A stretch of DNA of 64,000 nucleotides from assembly GCA_016165875.1 (NCBI GenBank), contig JABBOT010000004.1, positions 17,051,672 to 17,115,671 on the forward strand. Reading direction: 5' to 3'. The position numbers and the translations under genes are program-made. The notes under the pieces are model-generated. The model did not search any database, had not been told where the DNA came from, and was given only the letters and a program-made list of their open reading frames with translations. This DNA is from Acanthopleura granulata. Its lineage: Eukaryota > Mollusca > Polyplacophora > Chitonida > Chitonidae. Below are positions 35,157-46,016 of the stretch, piece by piece (within the stretch, counting starts at the first letter, position 1; each line of letters opens with the position of its first letter).

Positions 35157-36278
35157 GTATGTGTCGATTTCAAGAAAATGTCCGGGCGCGGTGATGGTCT
35201 TTTCATCAGTGGCAGGCATTCGTAGACCACCATAAGAATTCATTTTGGATAACTTATGTCTTTAATGTGTCGACGGTGGATGCTCGCTTATTCTGTTGAG
35301 AACATAACCAAATCTTTCAACGAATTAAAGTGCTCAGAATTGTCACATGAAGTCACAGACTTAATCGCTTAAAATTTATTAATATTGGCTTCCTGTCACT
35401 TCACTGATTCACTCAGTGTAGGCGGCTGATTGACAGCTCTCGTTCATACTGTAGCGTGCCAAGCAGCTGGAGAAACCCCACAATATTTTGTTTGTCCCGT
35501 TTTGAATACCCGCAAAGACAGTGTAACAGCTCATACCCAGTAGGGCGAACTTTGGAAACGACGTCATTGTATGCTATTGCTAGCAAATAGAAGCTACAAA
35601 GTCTTTCAATTTTAAGAATTCTTATGTTACATGAAATTTAAAATGTTAAATTAAGACCAATATGCTAGAGAAGAAAACATTCCTTTCGAGTAACTATCTA
35701 AGTCCAAATTTTCAGCAAAATGTATTTATGGCCTTTTACACTTATTCCCGGGAAGTTCCCGGAAACCGTGGAGTTTTCACATGTCAATACATGATTGGCC
35801 ATTGTAATAAGGACAACTTTGTTCACACAACTCGGAATGCAAACAGATGAAGTCTCTGAATCATGAGTAGTATTTTGTGCAACATTAGTACCAGCAGAGG
35901 GGCCGAAAATCGGCATGGTTTAACCGAAGATCGGAGTCGCCGTATGTGTCATCAGAGTTTCCGCAAACGTCGAACATGGTGGAAATGCTGCCTAGACTAA
36001 AAGTAATCGTGGTCTGTACCCTATGCTTTGTGAATGGAAATGTGCCCTTTGACGGCGAATGAAAAATTCAGGTTATGTTTTAAGCCAGGTAGTTCATATT
36101 AAGTAAAATTTTAGTGCTTCTTAAGAAGGGGCTCGCTCACTCCACTCCTTCTTAACCACTAAAAGCAGAGGTATAATAAGGCGCTGACAGTGCCCATGGC
36201 AAGCACAGCCCATTGCTGACAGAAATGAATTAGTTTGTCTGTGACGACTGTCAATCATCAGTTAACCCCAAACCGGGT
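35157..36278. other. Non-coding flank between the palindromic repeat and the retrotransposon
   Basis: No gene is supported. A 28-codon ORF at 35976-36062 (+) opens MVEMLPRLKVIVVCTLCFVN, which looks like a signal peptide, but no further exon can be joined to it. The retrotransposon begins 216 bases later. Confidence 0.4.
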
Positions 36279-37246
36279 TGTGATAGAGTCATTTGGGTTT
36301 TTTGTTTATACTCGTTATTCATATAACGGACATCCCCTTTCCCTGATTGCCCCCGGTGCAGGTTAGCTATGACGCGCTAAGATGCGTCATGTTATGATGC
36401 TGTTTGTATGACGTCACTCCTCGCCGCTCCGTCTGCAGCTATCCTGATAGGAGTGCTTTGAATTATTTTACTGCCGAGTTCTAAGTGATGTCTCGTAAGT
36501 AGAAACCATATTGTTTAAACGATTCTGTCTATATAATAATGTGCTTTAGTTACCTGTCGTTAGCGTTTATATCTAGTCCTGATAAGCTGCATTAGTGGGT
36601 TCTTTATAACAGTTAGTGTGACGTTGTTTCGCTTGTGCTAGGCAAAGATGGCTGCCACCGAATAACATGGCTACAGCTAGAGGAATGTCCAAACCGGTGC
36701 GCAAGTTGTCCGATTAGGATTTCTTGTCTCTAGTACCATTTAATGGTTACTTTACTTTACACAATTAATGTTTGTGTATTTAGGTAGACACAGATGTCTC
36801 GACTGTGTGATGTACAGGCATTCTGGGCTGGATACGCCGTGTATATCCTGACGTGTTCCTGGTCAACAGGGTTAATTAAGTTTATCAGGATTTATCTGAT
36901 AATTTCTTTATTATATCGTTTGCAACAATTGCTATACTTTTATGTGTTCGACTTTATATTTCGTGTTGAGAGAATATAGTGGTGCACACACATTGCCTAG
37001 CGTTCACTGTGTATAACGGTATATACGATAATAACTAATAACCATCGGAGTCAAAGATTATTTAATATGCCTTATTCTCTAATCTACAGGTATTGTTTAT
37101 TGCATATGTTTGAAACGAACATATCTGTGTAACATTACTTATGTCACATTCTGTGTTTATGTTCATAGGGGGACCAGTGAATAAAATTATACACATGAAG
37201 ACCTAGGCACCACAAATCGTGTGTGTTTCGTTCATTTCCCACGTCA
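36279..37246 (+). repeat. 5' LTR (968 bp)
   Basis: Begins TG and ends CA as expected. It holds a palindromic CRE-like word, TGACGTCA (36409-36416), repeated at 41489-41496 in the 3' LTR, which may be a promoter element. Compared with the 3' LTR it lacks an internal segment at the join 'caagttgt|ccgattagg' (about 36710). Confidence 0.9.
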
Positions 37247-37251
37247 GATTT

Positions 37252-37269
37252 TGGTAGAACCGGTGGGGT
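37252..37269 (+). promoter_or_regulatory. Putative primer-binding site of the retrotransposon
   Basis: TGGTAGAACCGGTGGGGT lies five bases after the 5' LTR. It starts with the TGG complementary to a tRNA CCA end. Which tRNA primes is not decided. Confidence 0.5.
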
Positions 37270-37639
37270 TCCTTAACACAGCTCCCTGTTGAAGAGTTGT
37301 AGCGACTTCTGGAACACGATTAATGCTACCCAGGGACACTGTTCATTGTCTGCTGAAGGGCCGCTAGTGGATGCTTTGACCGAAACTGACTTTCCTAGGA
37401 CAATTGTGGACTGTCAATATTGCTATGGAAACAAGCAGGAAGTCATCCTTTTCCTAATAGTATGATTTTTTTTATAGAATTGATCAGTGTTATTTACATA
37501 ATGTATGACTAAATTTTACATGTATGTCTTAGAGTTTCTTACTGCTCGATGTGCTAAGATCGTTGATATTATATAGTGATCTTGTTAGTAAGGCTGTTGT
37601 GTATCGATCTCACGTTATATGCTGTAACTCCGGGTATTT

Positions 37640-38174
37640 GGAGATGGCAATGCACTTGGACAATGTTCTTCACCTACAAGCAGGGAAAAGAAAAGATGAA
37701 AGTGTGCTGGATTATTCTCTAAATCTCGTAAAACTGCGCGACCGGATTAGCAACCTAGATCCATCCTTCGGAAAGAATAGAGACGGTACCCTTAAGAGCC
37801 GTCTGGCACAGGCATATCATGACAAAGGCCTGCAACGAGAGATCCGTAGACTGAATGTGGAGTCGGAGTCGGAATGGGATTCTTCGACCTTAGAGACAGG
37901 GCACAGGAATGGCTGGATCAGTAGAGATAAGCGCTTACGGTTGCGTTCATGTGAACCAGACACAGGAATGGCTGGGATCAGTAGAGACAAGCGCTTACGG
38001 TTGCGTTCATGTGAACCAGACCTCGACTGAGGGAACAACTAACTCTGAGAATGTCATGGAGCAACTTAGAAGACAGAGAGACCTGATTGCTGCTCAGCAA
38101 CAACAAATCCAGCAGTTGCTGCAAAGGATGAATTTCAAGCGTAATGGAGGAAACGGGAACCAACAACAAGGATA
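37640..38174 (+). pseudogene. Retrotransposon gag (capsid) remnant
   Basis: A 37551-38030 frame carries gag-like text (VLDYSLNLVKLRDRI, LAQAYHDKGLQREIRRL) and shifts into a second frame with a glutamine-rich helix (RDLIAAQQQQIQQLLQRM) ending at 38175. The shift coincides with an internal duplication of about 60 bases (units from 37902 and 37961). The 5' part of gag is not recognisable. Confidence 0.7.
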
Positions 38175-38326
38175 AGCCCGGTCAATGCTGGGAATGTGGA
38201 TCACGGGATCATTTTCGTGTGAATTGTCCGCAGTGGAACAGTGGAGGTCGCAAAACGTCCAAAGCAATGCGTCAAACTAGAGACACCTGTCGTGATGAGC
38301 CACACGGCAGATGGACCTTCAGATAG
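38144..38326 (+). pseudogene. Nucleocapsid zinc-knuckle remnant
   Basis: CWECGSRDHFRVNC is an intact CX2CX4HX4C zinc knuckle (about 38186-38228), as found at the end of gag in LTR retrotransposons. It is in a different frame from the preceding gag piece and from the protease. Confidence 0.8.
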
Positions 38327-39016
38327 AAGCTCAATATGGGAAAAAGCTGTGGGTAAATGTCCGGAAACTGTCGTTAAACTAGGTACTCATGAAGCGAGAC
38401 GTCTGCTGGACACAGGCGCGCAAGTGTCCACTGTTACGGAGACCTTCTTTAGGAATCATCTTGTTCGTGACGGTGACTTGTTGGACGTTTCCTCATTTAT
38501 TCACAGTTCTAGTGCCCAAGGCCTAGAGATTCCCTACATGGGATATACTGAGCTGGATTTGACGGTGTTTGATCGGACCTTTCCAAGTATGGGCTTCCTA
38601 GTGGTTCAAGACCCTGTAAACAGTCCCATGGAGCAGGGGAAGCTAGACTGTCCTTGTGTCATTGGATATAATATTTTGAACTTTATCGCGAAAACATTAA
38701 GCAATGCAGATCGGACGAAGTTTTTGCCAGTGATCTCACGAGGAAGCATCTCTGAGTGGGCAAGCGTTCTTGCCATGTGCAACGAAACTACTGTTACAGA
38801 ACCTGATGTGATCAGTAGACTCAGAGTTCTCGGACGGAAACCTGTTTTAATACCTTCACGTACCATCGTGATTATTGATGGATCTGCAAAGCCAGCCAAA
38901 CCTGACCGTTCTTATGATGCACTGTTGGAATTCAGTGAGCAACATTGTGGACCGCTTCCAAAGGGAATAGCACTTGGACCAGTACATGTAACTGTCACTA
39001 GTACTGGAAGGATCCC
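38241..39016 (+). pseudogene. Retrotransposon protease and start of pol
   Basis: An open frame with the retropepsin active site LLDTGAQVST (GAC at 38409-38411), followed by a pol linker (PKGIALGPVHVTVTSTGRIP). The reverse-transcriptase fingers and palm with the YxDD box, which should come next, are absent. Near 39010 the sequence jumps to the RT C-terminus. Confidence 0.85.
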
Positions 39017-39622
39017 GAAACTCTGGAGCGCCTCGACATGGTCCCTACCCGCCTGAGGGAATTCAACTTAAAGGCTAAGCCGCAGAAGTGCTTTCTATTT
39101 AATAAAAACCTGCGTTATCTTGGTCACATCGTTAACAAGAATGGTATCGCGCCTGATGACGAGAAAACTCGGGCTGTAAGAGAATGGAAGATACCTCAAA
39201 GTGAAACAGAGCTCCATGGATTTCTCGGGTTATCAGGGCATTATCGGCGTTTCATACCAAGCTACGCTAAGATTGCGGGGCCTTTGCGCGCTCTTCTGTC
39301 TGGAAGTCAACCCAAGAAGCTGAAGGGAAAACGAGTAGGTCAGAAGCCATTAGATAGACCTTGGGGTCTTCGATGGACCAGTGAGTGTACGGCAGCGTTT
39401 GAGGTACTGAAGTGGAAACTCTGCATGGCACCTATTCTTGGGCACCCGAACTTTGGAAAACCATTCATCCTCGAGATAGACGCAAGCTTGCAAGGCCTGG
39501 GTGCCGTACTTTCACAGAGACAAGGTGACAGAAACGTTGTAATAGCGTACGCGAGCAGGAGTCTTAGGTCCAATGAGAAAGCAATGGAAAACTACAGCAG
39601 CCGGAAACTCGAATTACCTTAA
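39017..39622 (+). pseudogene. RT C-terminus and RNase H remnant
   Basis: ETLERLDMV, then PQKCFLF, YLGHIVNKNGIAPD and GFLGLSGHYRRFIPSYAKIA are the thumb/connection text of Ty3/Gypsy RT. RNase H begins at PFILEIDASLQGLGAVLSQ (first catalytic Asp present). The frame ends early at a TAA (39620-39622) where the RNase H should continue; the text resumes in another frame (about 39625-39820). Confidence 0.88.
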
Positions 39623-39842
39623 AATGGGCGATCACAGAAAAGTTCAGGGACATGTTGCTTGGTGCAGAATTCACCGTCTCCACACACAATAATCCACTCA
39701 GTTACATCAACACCACAGCAAAGTTAGGAGCCGCTCAGTCTAGATGGGTTGCTGAACTTTTCGCTTTACGGTCAAGTACAAGTCCGGCAGGCCGAACAGA
39801 AACCCTGACGCTCTAAGTAGGAAGTGTGAACACAGTGAAGAA

Positions 39843-40373
39843 GTGCGGATTGAAGAGGTACTTGTAAATTCTCACGATAACTCCTTTTCACAGCAGTCCA
39901 CAGTTTTACCTGTTGCGTTGCGGTCGTGGCTTAAAGACATCATAGAAGAGGTGTCGTGTGAGGAAATCCAGGTCCGCAAGGTATCCCTTCCTGCCATATC
40001 TTCACTTCCATCTATTCCACAGAGAGAACTCAAGAGGCTACAGCGATGTGACCCGAATATTGGTCGTTTCCACTACTATTGGGATCGTGAGTACTCCCCT
40101 ACGCCAGCTGAAATGAAAAGGGAGCCAAAGGAAGTGCGAAAACTGTTATATTCATGAGTCTTCGAGAAAGGTGGCGTCCTTTATCGCAAAGTGATGATTT
40201 ACGGCGAAGCCTATGAATTGCTGATCCTACCACAGTCTTTAAAGGAGCGAGTACTGGTAGAGGTACATGACAAGTCAGGTCATCAAGGGACGGATCGAGT
40301 TCTCGGACTGGTCGAGCTGTCCATGTTGCCGCATGTGAAAGATGCATTCTATCTAAAGCTGGTAACACCGTAA
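39843..40373 (+). pseudogene. Integrase N-terminal region remnant
   Basis: Frame 39843-40157, then a second frame at 40191-40373 with HDKSGHQGTDRVLGL, the HH half of the HHCC zinc-binding domain. The CC half is lost: the frame runs LSMLPHVKDAFYLK to a stop. A TGA at 40156 separates the two pieces. Confidence 0.75.
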
Positions 40374-40381
40374 GATCTGCA

Positions 40382-41125
40382 ATGGGGTCATTCATTGCGA
40401 AAAGGCCCTTAGAAGTCCTGGCAATGCACTTTACTGTCCTTGACAAGTCCTGTGGTGTTGAGAACGTCTTGGTAATGACTGACGCTTTTACCAAGTTCAC
40501 ACAAGCGGTTCCCACTCGTGACCAAAAAGCCAAAACAGTTGTCGAAGTACTGGTGAAGGGACTGGTTTGTTCGGTGCCATTCATGATTCACAGTGACCAA
40601 CAGAGAAACTTCGAAAGTGAAGTTGTGCGAGAGCTATGTAGAGTTTATGACGTCACAAAAAACAGGACTACGCCATATCATCCGCAAGGAAACGGGCAGT
40701 GCGAAAGATTCAATCGTAACATTTGTTGCGATCGTAACGATTTGTTGCGATCCCTACCGCTTGCAAAGAAACGTCTGTGGCCAAAATACCTACCAGAAGT
40801 GGTGTACGCTTATAACCGCTCTCCGCACTCGTCAACCAACCACTCGCCTTTTTACCTCTTCTTCGGCCGAGAACCGGAACTACCTGTAGACACTCTGTTG
40901 AGATCGAACGAAGGCGAGTCGTACAACAGCATAGAGGAGTGGGTAACTGAACACTGTTCTAGAATGATGGAGGCCTTTCAGCTTGCTGCAACGCGAACAG
41001 AGAAAGAAGCACTCCGTAGGAAAAAGTTTCACGACCGCAAGGCTTCGAATACCGACCTGCGTGTTGGAACTAGGGGACACCGGGATCGTCATAAGATCCA
41101 AGATGTATGGAATGACATGCTCTAG
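40382..41125 (+). pseudogene. Integrase catalytic core, first Asp replaced
   Basis: The core is readable over about 240 codons: VLVMTDAFTKFTQAVPT, IHSDQQRNFESEV, TPYHPQGNGQCERFN, then FYLFFGREPELPVDTLL. The second catalytic Asp (IHSD) and the Glu (GQCERFN) are present. The first position of the DDE triad reads LAMHFT, with CAC (His) at 40427-40429 instead of Asp. The frame ends at 41123-41125, before the usual C-terminal chromatin-binding region. Confidence 0.88.
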
Positions 41126-41350
41126 AAGATTGTTGGACGTCCAGATCCACAGTTGTATGAGTATATGGTTCACCATATGGTTCAAGATCCGTCTTGAACC
41201 AAGAAGCTTGTTCCTTCCATATAAATAATCACGTTTTGGCAGATGTAAGTGAGACATTACTTCTTTTAATGCAAATGCTGTCCAAGACTCACTTGTAACA
41301 ACAGTGAGAGAGTATTGTATTGTTTATTATTAGAAGAAAAACTAGTAAGC

Positions 41351-41357
41351 AGGGGAG
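41351..41357 (+). promoter_or_regulatory. Polypurine tract of the retrotransposon
   Basis: AGGGGAG directly before the 3' LTR start at 41360. This is the expected place for plus-strand priming. Confidence 0.5.
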
Positions 41358-41359
41358 TA

Positions 41360-42867
41360 TGTGACAGAGTCATTTGGGTTTTTGTTTACACTCGTTATTC
41401 ATATAACGGACATCCCCTTTCTCTGATTGCCCCCGGTGCAGGTTAGCTATGACGCGCTAAGATGCGTCATGTTATGATGCTGTTTGTATGACGTCACTCC
41501 TCGCCGCTCCGTCTGCAGCTATCCTGATAGGAGTGCTTTGAATTATTTTACTGCCGAGTTCTAAGTGATGTCTCGTAAGTAGAAACCATATTGTTTAAAC
41601 GATTCTGTCTACATAATACTGTGCTTTAGTTACCTGTCGTTAGCGTTTATATGTAGTTCTGATAAGATGCATTTGTGGGTTCTTTATAACAGTTAGTGTG
41701 ACGCTGTTTCGCTTGTGCTAGGTAAAGATGGCTGCCACCGAATAACATGGCTACAGTTAGGGGAATGTCCAAACCGCTGCGCAAGTTGTGCGGGTGATCA
41801 TCACATGTTCAGTGTCATTTACCTATCTCGGCATCATAACGTTATGTTATTCTGTAGACTTTTCTGTTACTCTCAGCGAGATAAATGGTTCGTTTTATCT
41901 TGAATTCTGTTATGACTTGGTATTACCACTATTGCGTATGTAATTTTGAATGCAGCTATGTGACGATATGCTTCACTGAATTGTCGTACACTTGTACCAG
42001 ACTTATTTATTTATTTATTTATTTGATTGGTGGTTTACGCCGTACTCAAGGATATTTCACTTATACGACTGCGGCCAGCATTATGGTGGAAGGAGACCGG
42101 GCAGAGCCCGGAGGAAACCCACGACCATCCGCAGGTTGCTGGTAGACCTTCCTACGTACAGCCTGAGAGGAAGCCAGCATGAGCTGGTCTTGAACGACCG
42201 CATTGGTGGGAGGCTTCGGGTCATTGTGCTGCGATAGCGCGCCAACCGACTGAGCCACGGCGGCCGCTGTACCAGACCTAGATATATCTGTTAATTCTGT
42301 CGTGATTCACATCAAAATTGCCCGATTAGGATTTCTTGTCTCTAGTACCATTTAATGGTTACTTTGCTTTACACAGTTAATGTTTGTGTATTTAGGTAGA
42401 CACAGATGTCTCGACTGTGTGATGTACAGGCATTCTGTCCTGGATACGCCGTGTATCTCTTGATGTGTTCCTGGTCAACAGGGTTAATTAAGTTTATCAG
42501 GATTTATCTGATAATTTCTTTATCATATCGTTTGCAACAATTGCTATACTTTTATGTGTTCGACTTTATAGTTCGTGTTGAGAGAATATAATGGTGCACA
42601 CACTTTGCCTAGCGTTCACTGTGTATAACGGTATATACGATAATAACTAATAACCATCGGAGTCAAAGATTATTTAATATGCATTATTCTCTAATCTACA
42701 GGTATTGTTTATTGCATATGTTTGAAACAAACATATCTGTGTAACATTACTTATGTCACATTCTGTGTTTATGTTCATAGGGTTATTCACGGGACCAGTG
42801 AATAAAATTATACACATGAAGACCACGTCACCACAAATGGTGTGTGTTTCGTTCATTTCCCATGTCA
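41360..42867 (+). repeat. 3' LTR (1508 bp, with extra internal segment)
   Basis: Closely matches the 5' LTR on both sides of an extra stretch of about 530 bases (about 41789-42322) that includes a SINE. Small differences (for example tctagtcc against tgtagttc in the 'gcgtttata' region) show that the two LTRs have diverged since insertion. Confidence 0.88.
42003..42267 (-). mobile_element. Full-length tRNA-derived SINE inside the 3' LTR
   Basis: The best-kept copy in the window, in reverse orientation: TTTA tail, 'ggtttacgccgtactcaagg', 'ggcagagcccggaggaaacc', 'cgaccatccgcaggttgctg', then the complement of the A box (ccaaccgactgagccacgg) at the right end. A perfect 10-bp target-site duplication, tgtaccagac, flanks it (41993-42002 and 42268-42277). 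Confidence 0.92.
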
Positions 42868-43353
42868 CAGGGTCATCGGCGTTCGAGTTACCCGAAAAAG
42901 TTATCTGATGCTACATATAGACTGTTGTGTGCTTTCCTCCATTAAATATTTTTCATTGACTTTTTGCTTTTCTGTTAAAACGGTGGAATTTGATACAAGG
43001 TCTATCGTCACCTTTTCTAAGGATCTAATCAAACTAATATATTTCTACTTCACGTTTCTTTGAAATATAATTGTAAACAGAATTCCACCAATTTTACAGA
43101 ATGTGAATATAATACAACACGTGTATCATTGTCATAGTTCAATAATGAAAATAATTCTTCGTAGCAGATCGAGCCCATACCGCCAAAGAGTTACTTGTGG
43201 ATGAAACGTAGTACACATATGAGATCGATGGGCATTTTTATCGGTTCTTCAGTTTTTGAAATGTTTCATTATACATGTATGATATTATTATAGAATTGAT
43301 TATTTAGCACAACAACACAGTTTCGTGGAAACGACAGGACAGGCTCGAACCCA
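42868..43353. other. Non-coding sequence after the retrotransposon
   Basis: AT-rich. No gene, repeat family or regulatory site is recognised. Confidence 0.4.
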
Positions 43354-43635
43354 TGGGCCCGTCTTAGAAGGCTGGAGTAAGGCTATCGGAGGTGTGTCGC
43401 AGGAAAGTCTTACAAAGCTGGAGTAGCTTCGACTTGATGTAAAGTTTGGTGCAAATTTACACCAACCCTGGGGCTGACGTAAATTCCATAAGTATACTAA
43501 ATATGGCGGCGCTTGTGGTGTTTCGTAGACACACTTTAAGCATAGCGACAACGTTAGTAAGACGCTACTCGGAGCAGACGGAAGCCGCTACTAAAGCGAA
43601 CGTAAACTTCTACGCCTAAGGTAAGACGGGCCCCA
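43354..43635 (+). mobile_element. TIR element (MITE-like) carrying a 38-codon ORF, copy A
   Basis: Left end TGGGCCCGTCTTAGAAGGC, right end TAAGACGGGCCCCA: terminal inverted repeats. The word 'cttacaaagctggagtag' recurs inside near the left end. A second copy of the whole unit lies inverted at 60013-60324. Inside is the ORF annotated at 43503-43619. The element is too short to code a transposase, so it would be non-autonomous. Confidence 0.75.
43503..43619 (+). CDS. Small ORF like a mitochondrial targeting presequence, within the TIR element
   Basis: ATG in a good context (atatggcg). The 38-residue product starts MAALVVFRRHTLSIATTLVR and continues RYSEQTEAATKANVNFYA. The first 21-22 residues have Arg/His but no acid, then RRYS-EQ, which resembles a matrix-peptidase cleavage context. 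The TAA stop is followed at once by aag|gtaaga-type sequence (43618-43625), a splice-donor consensus, so this could be a captured first exon. The inverted copy at 60013-60324 encodes the same text with the ATG changed to ATA and a stop after RRY. Whether it is expressed is unknown; function not assigned. Confidence 0.35.
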   Translation: MAALVVFRRHTLSIATTLVRRYSEQTEAATKANVNFYA

Positions 43636-43728
43636 GGATCCGCTAGCCCATACTATCATTTGCTAACCTGTACACTAAACTCAGCACATAATTACTAGGA
43701 TATGCATTCGGTACACATCAAGGTGAAA

Positions 43729-43792
43729 GAATGAATGATTGATTATGGCTTAACGCCACATCGGCAATATCTCAGCCATATCGTGGCGAGTC
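43729..43792 (+). repeat. Dispersed repeat fragment (family with an inverted copy at 51601)
   Basis: 'gattatggcttaacgccaca' followed by 'tcggcaatatctcagccata' and 'tcgtggcg' recurs as its reverse complement at 51601-51660. It is probably the end of a SINE or MITE different from the main family. Confidence 0.65.
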
Positions 43793-44908
43793 AAGGTGAA
43801 AGATAGGTCGTGCAAATCAAAAGACAAAGTCACTGTCCTTAAAAAATATATCTAGTACATGTGTAAAGATCAAACTCATTGAAATTCAAGGCCTCGGGCA
43901 ATTTTTTTTCTAGGACTCCACTTCCTTCATGCTTAAATTGGAGCTTGAATAGGCCCAAACCTGCAAGAAACTGACCAAATTGGAACTTCTTTGCAAAATC
44001 CTACACACTCGTGTATTATAAATGTTGAAATTAAACGAAAAATTAATGTAGGGAAAAAAATTCATGATCAATTTATTCTACCGCAAGGGGCAGATTTCTC
44101 ACCTTATCATACCTCCTCCTTTCACTTACCTTTGAACATGCGCTGTCTTTCATTTTAAGTTTGTCAAAAAAGCTGGACAGTGTTATGTTTATTTCGGTAA
44201 AGTATTTTTCCAACAACTACTACAACAGTGGAAATCGACATTTAACCATGCTCCATCGGCTAACTTGAAACGCAGCCGTTGCATGTGAGCCGTGACTTAA
44301 TTGTTCCAAGTGCGGAACACTCTTGTCACCTGAGACTCCAGTAAGCCGCTAAGGTTGTGGTTGCAACTTATATCTAACTTTATAACATGAAATGATCAAG
44401 AAACTTGCTACCGCCACAGCACAATGGTCTGGAAATACTTTGCAGTGTTCTTCACACATGCACTTGTTATAATAAAACATATCACATTAAAACAGTTTCC
44501 TGTCCCTATGTTTTTACATGTTACATTGACAGTCAACTCGCAAGATTTACGTCACAGTTTATAAACAGCTGATATCGCCTAGCTCGCTTATTTCTCTGTC
44601 TCTCATAAGCTTTAAAGCATGGGTGCGTCGAAATCCCCAGTCGGCAGCAAATTAGTTCACACTTCAAACGAAGATAATTCAGCCACGAATTCATATCAAT
44701 TCAAACAGGTTTTTGCATTCAAAATAGAATTTTGTAATCTTTTAATAAACAGTGCCTCAGTCATGAGCTGTCTTTCACTTTAATATGAACTAACTTTTCC
44801 TTCAAAATCCAAAAGCATGGATGACATTTTAGGAAGCCCCAGAAAAACATGTGTCAATTTCTGTCAACGGAATAGGCTCCAGATGAACTACTTATGCACC
44901 TGGCACGT

Positions 44909-44970
44909 AGGCCTGCGTGAAATAGGCTTTGATAGCTGAGACCCGCGACACGAGGAAGGTACTCGTCACT
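44909..44970 (-). repeat. Fragment of the GC-rich palindromic repeat family
   Basis: 'gcctgcgtgaaataggcttt' and 'gatagctgagacccgcgaca' then 'cgagg...ggtactcgt' is an inverted match to the right end of the element at 34917-35156. Confidence 0.6.
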
Positions 44971-45974
44971 TCATTTCACAGGTATATACACGTGACAAAG
45001 GTATAAAATCAACCTGTTCCGGCCATCTTAAAGAACTTAATTGTGATTGCATGAATGACTGAAGTATATATATACTTAAAAGCCGTTCATGCACAGTTCA
45101 TGATATACGCTACACACTTCACATATAGAAAGACCCTGTAGTACCTGAATAAATAAATTAGCGTTTCAGCAAATACTTAATTTTTTCTAAACTCAGCTAA
45201 CATTCGACAATAGATCTAGGCACAGCTATAGGAATAGCTCTGAGAATCACAAAACGGTCATTGCAATTTGTAAATTTTTCATTCTACATATGCATACATA
45301 AATACAGATGATTGCATCAATTGACAGAACGCTTAGTACATTCGACACCAATCATCAGTCCAGTTTTCCATTTATTATTTCTCAAATCCCAAAATTTAAA
45401 ACTTGGATTGACATGAGTCATGGATAAGCCCATGCAAGTTATCCACCTGTCCGTCCAAAGAGAAAAAAAAGCAATAAATGAAAACTTTGTGGCAGAGAAA
45501 GGGGAAGGGGAAGGGAGAGTTTTCCTCCAAAAGGAATGAAAAGTATTTTCTGTCAAAGCGGTGAATAATTTTGAATTATTGCCTTTATGTTATACTGGAG
45601 TGACTAGACGTGCGAGTTGCAATACATGGTGTGGCGACTTTGTTTATTTGCCAATTTTTCTCTCTCTGGTATACAACTCCATAAATGTGTTATCCACGTA
45701 CAGTGCTCATTTGAATGCATGGATATAGTAACTCACATCTGCCCAGTTCTGTCATGCCACACAAGAGTGCCATTTTAGCAGTATATGTAATCTGGGCCTA
45801 TAAATAAACATAATTACAACTAGAAATGTTTTCTGGACGAAACTTTCAGTCATGTTTTTCCGGTTAATTTGGTCGTCCAGTTTTAATATGTTGAAACTCG
45901 AGCCAATTCTAAATCAGAAAACTGAAAATCAGAGTTCAGATTTTACATCGAGGGGTCGAAATCGACATTTGTGC

Positions 45975-46016
45975 ATATATATATATAAAATGGCATATAT
46001 ATATATATATATATAA
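45975..46016. repeat. (TA)n microsatellite
   Basis: Two runs of alternating TA/AT (catatatatatatataaaa and catatatatatatatata) lie next to each other. Confidence 0.85.

Larger units (their letters stand above)
36279..42867 (+). mobile_element. Decayed Ty3/Gypsy LTR retrotransposon
   Basis: Two long direct repeats (36279-37246 and 41360-42867) start TGTGA.AGAGTCATT and end TTCCCA.GTCA. They flank coding remnants in the order capsid, CCHC zinc knuckle, aspartic protease, RT/RNase H, integrase; this gag-protease-RT-RH-IN order is the Ty3/Gypsy order. A primer-binding-like site (TGGTAGAACCGG) follows the 5' LTR and a purine tract (aggggag) precedes the 3' LTR. All domains are damaged, so the copy is not autonomous. 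No env-like frame is seen. The flanks 'gggt' on both sides are too short and offset to claim as a target duplication. Confidence 0.92.

Noticed and set aside
36275..42873. gggt flanks of the retrotransposon as a target-site duplication
   Set aside because: The right-hand gggt is offset by two bases from the LTR end and four bases are too few to be convincing.
45975..46016. Possible functional TATA or origin-like element
   Set aside because: A simple (TA)n microsatellite without any other signal.
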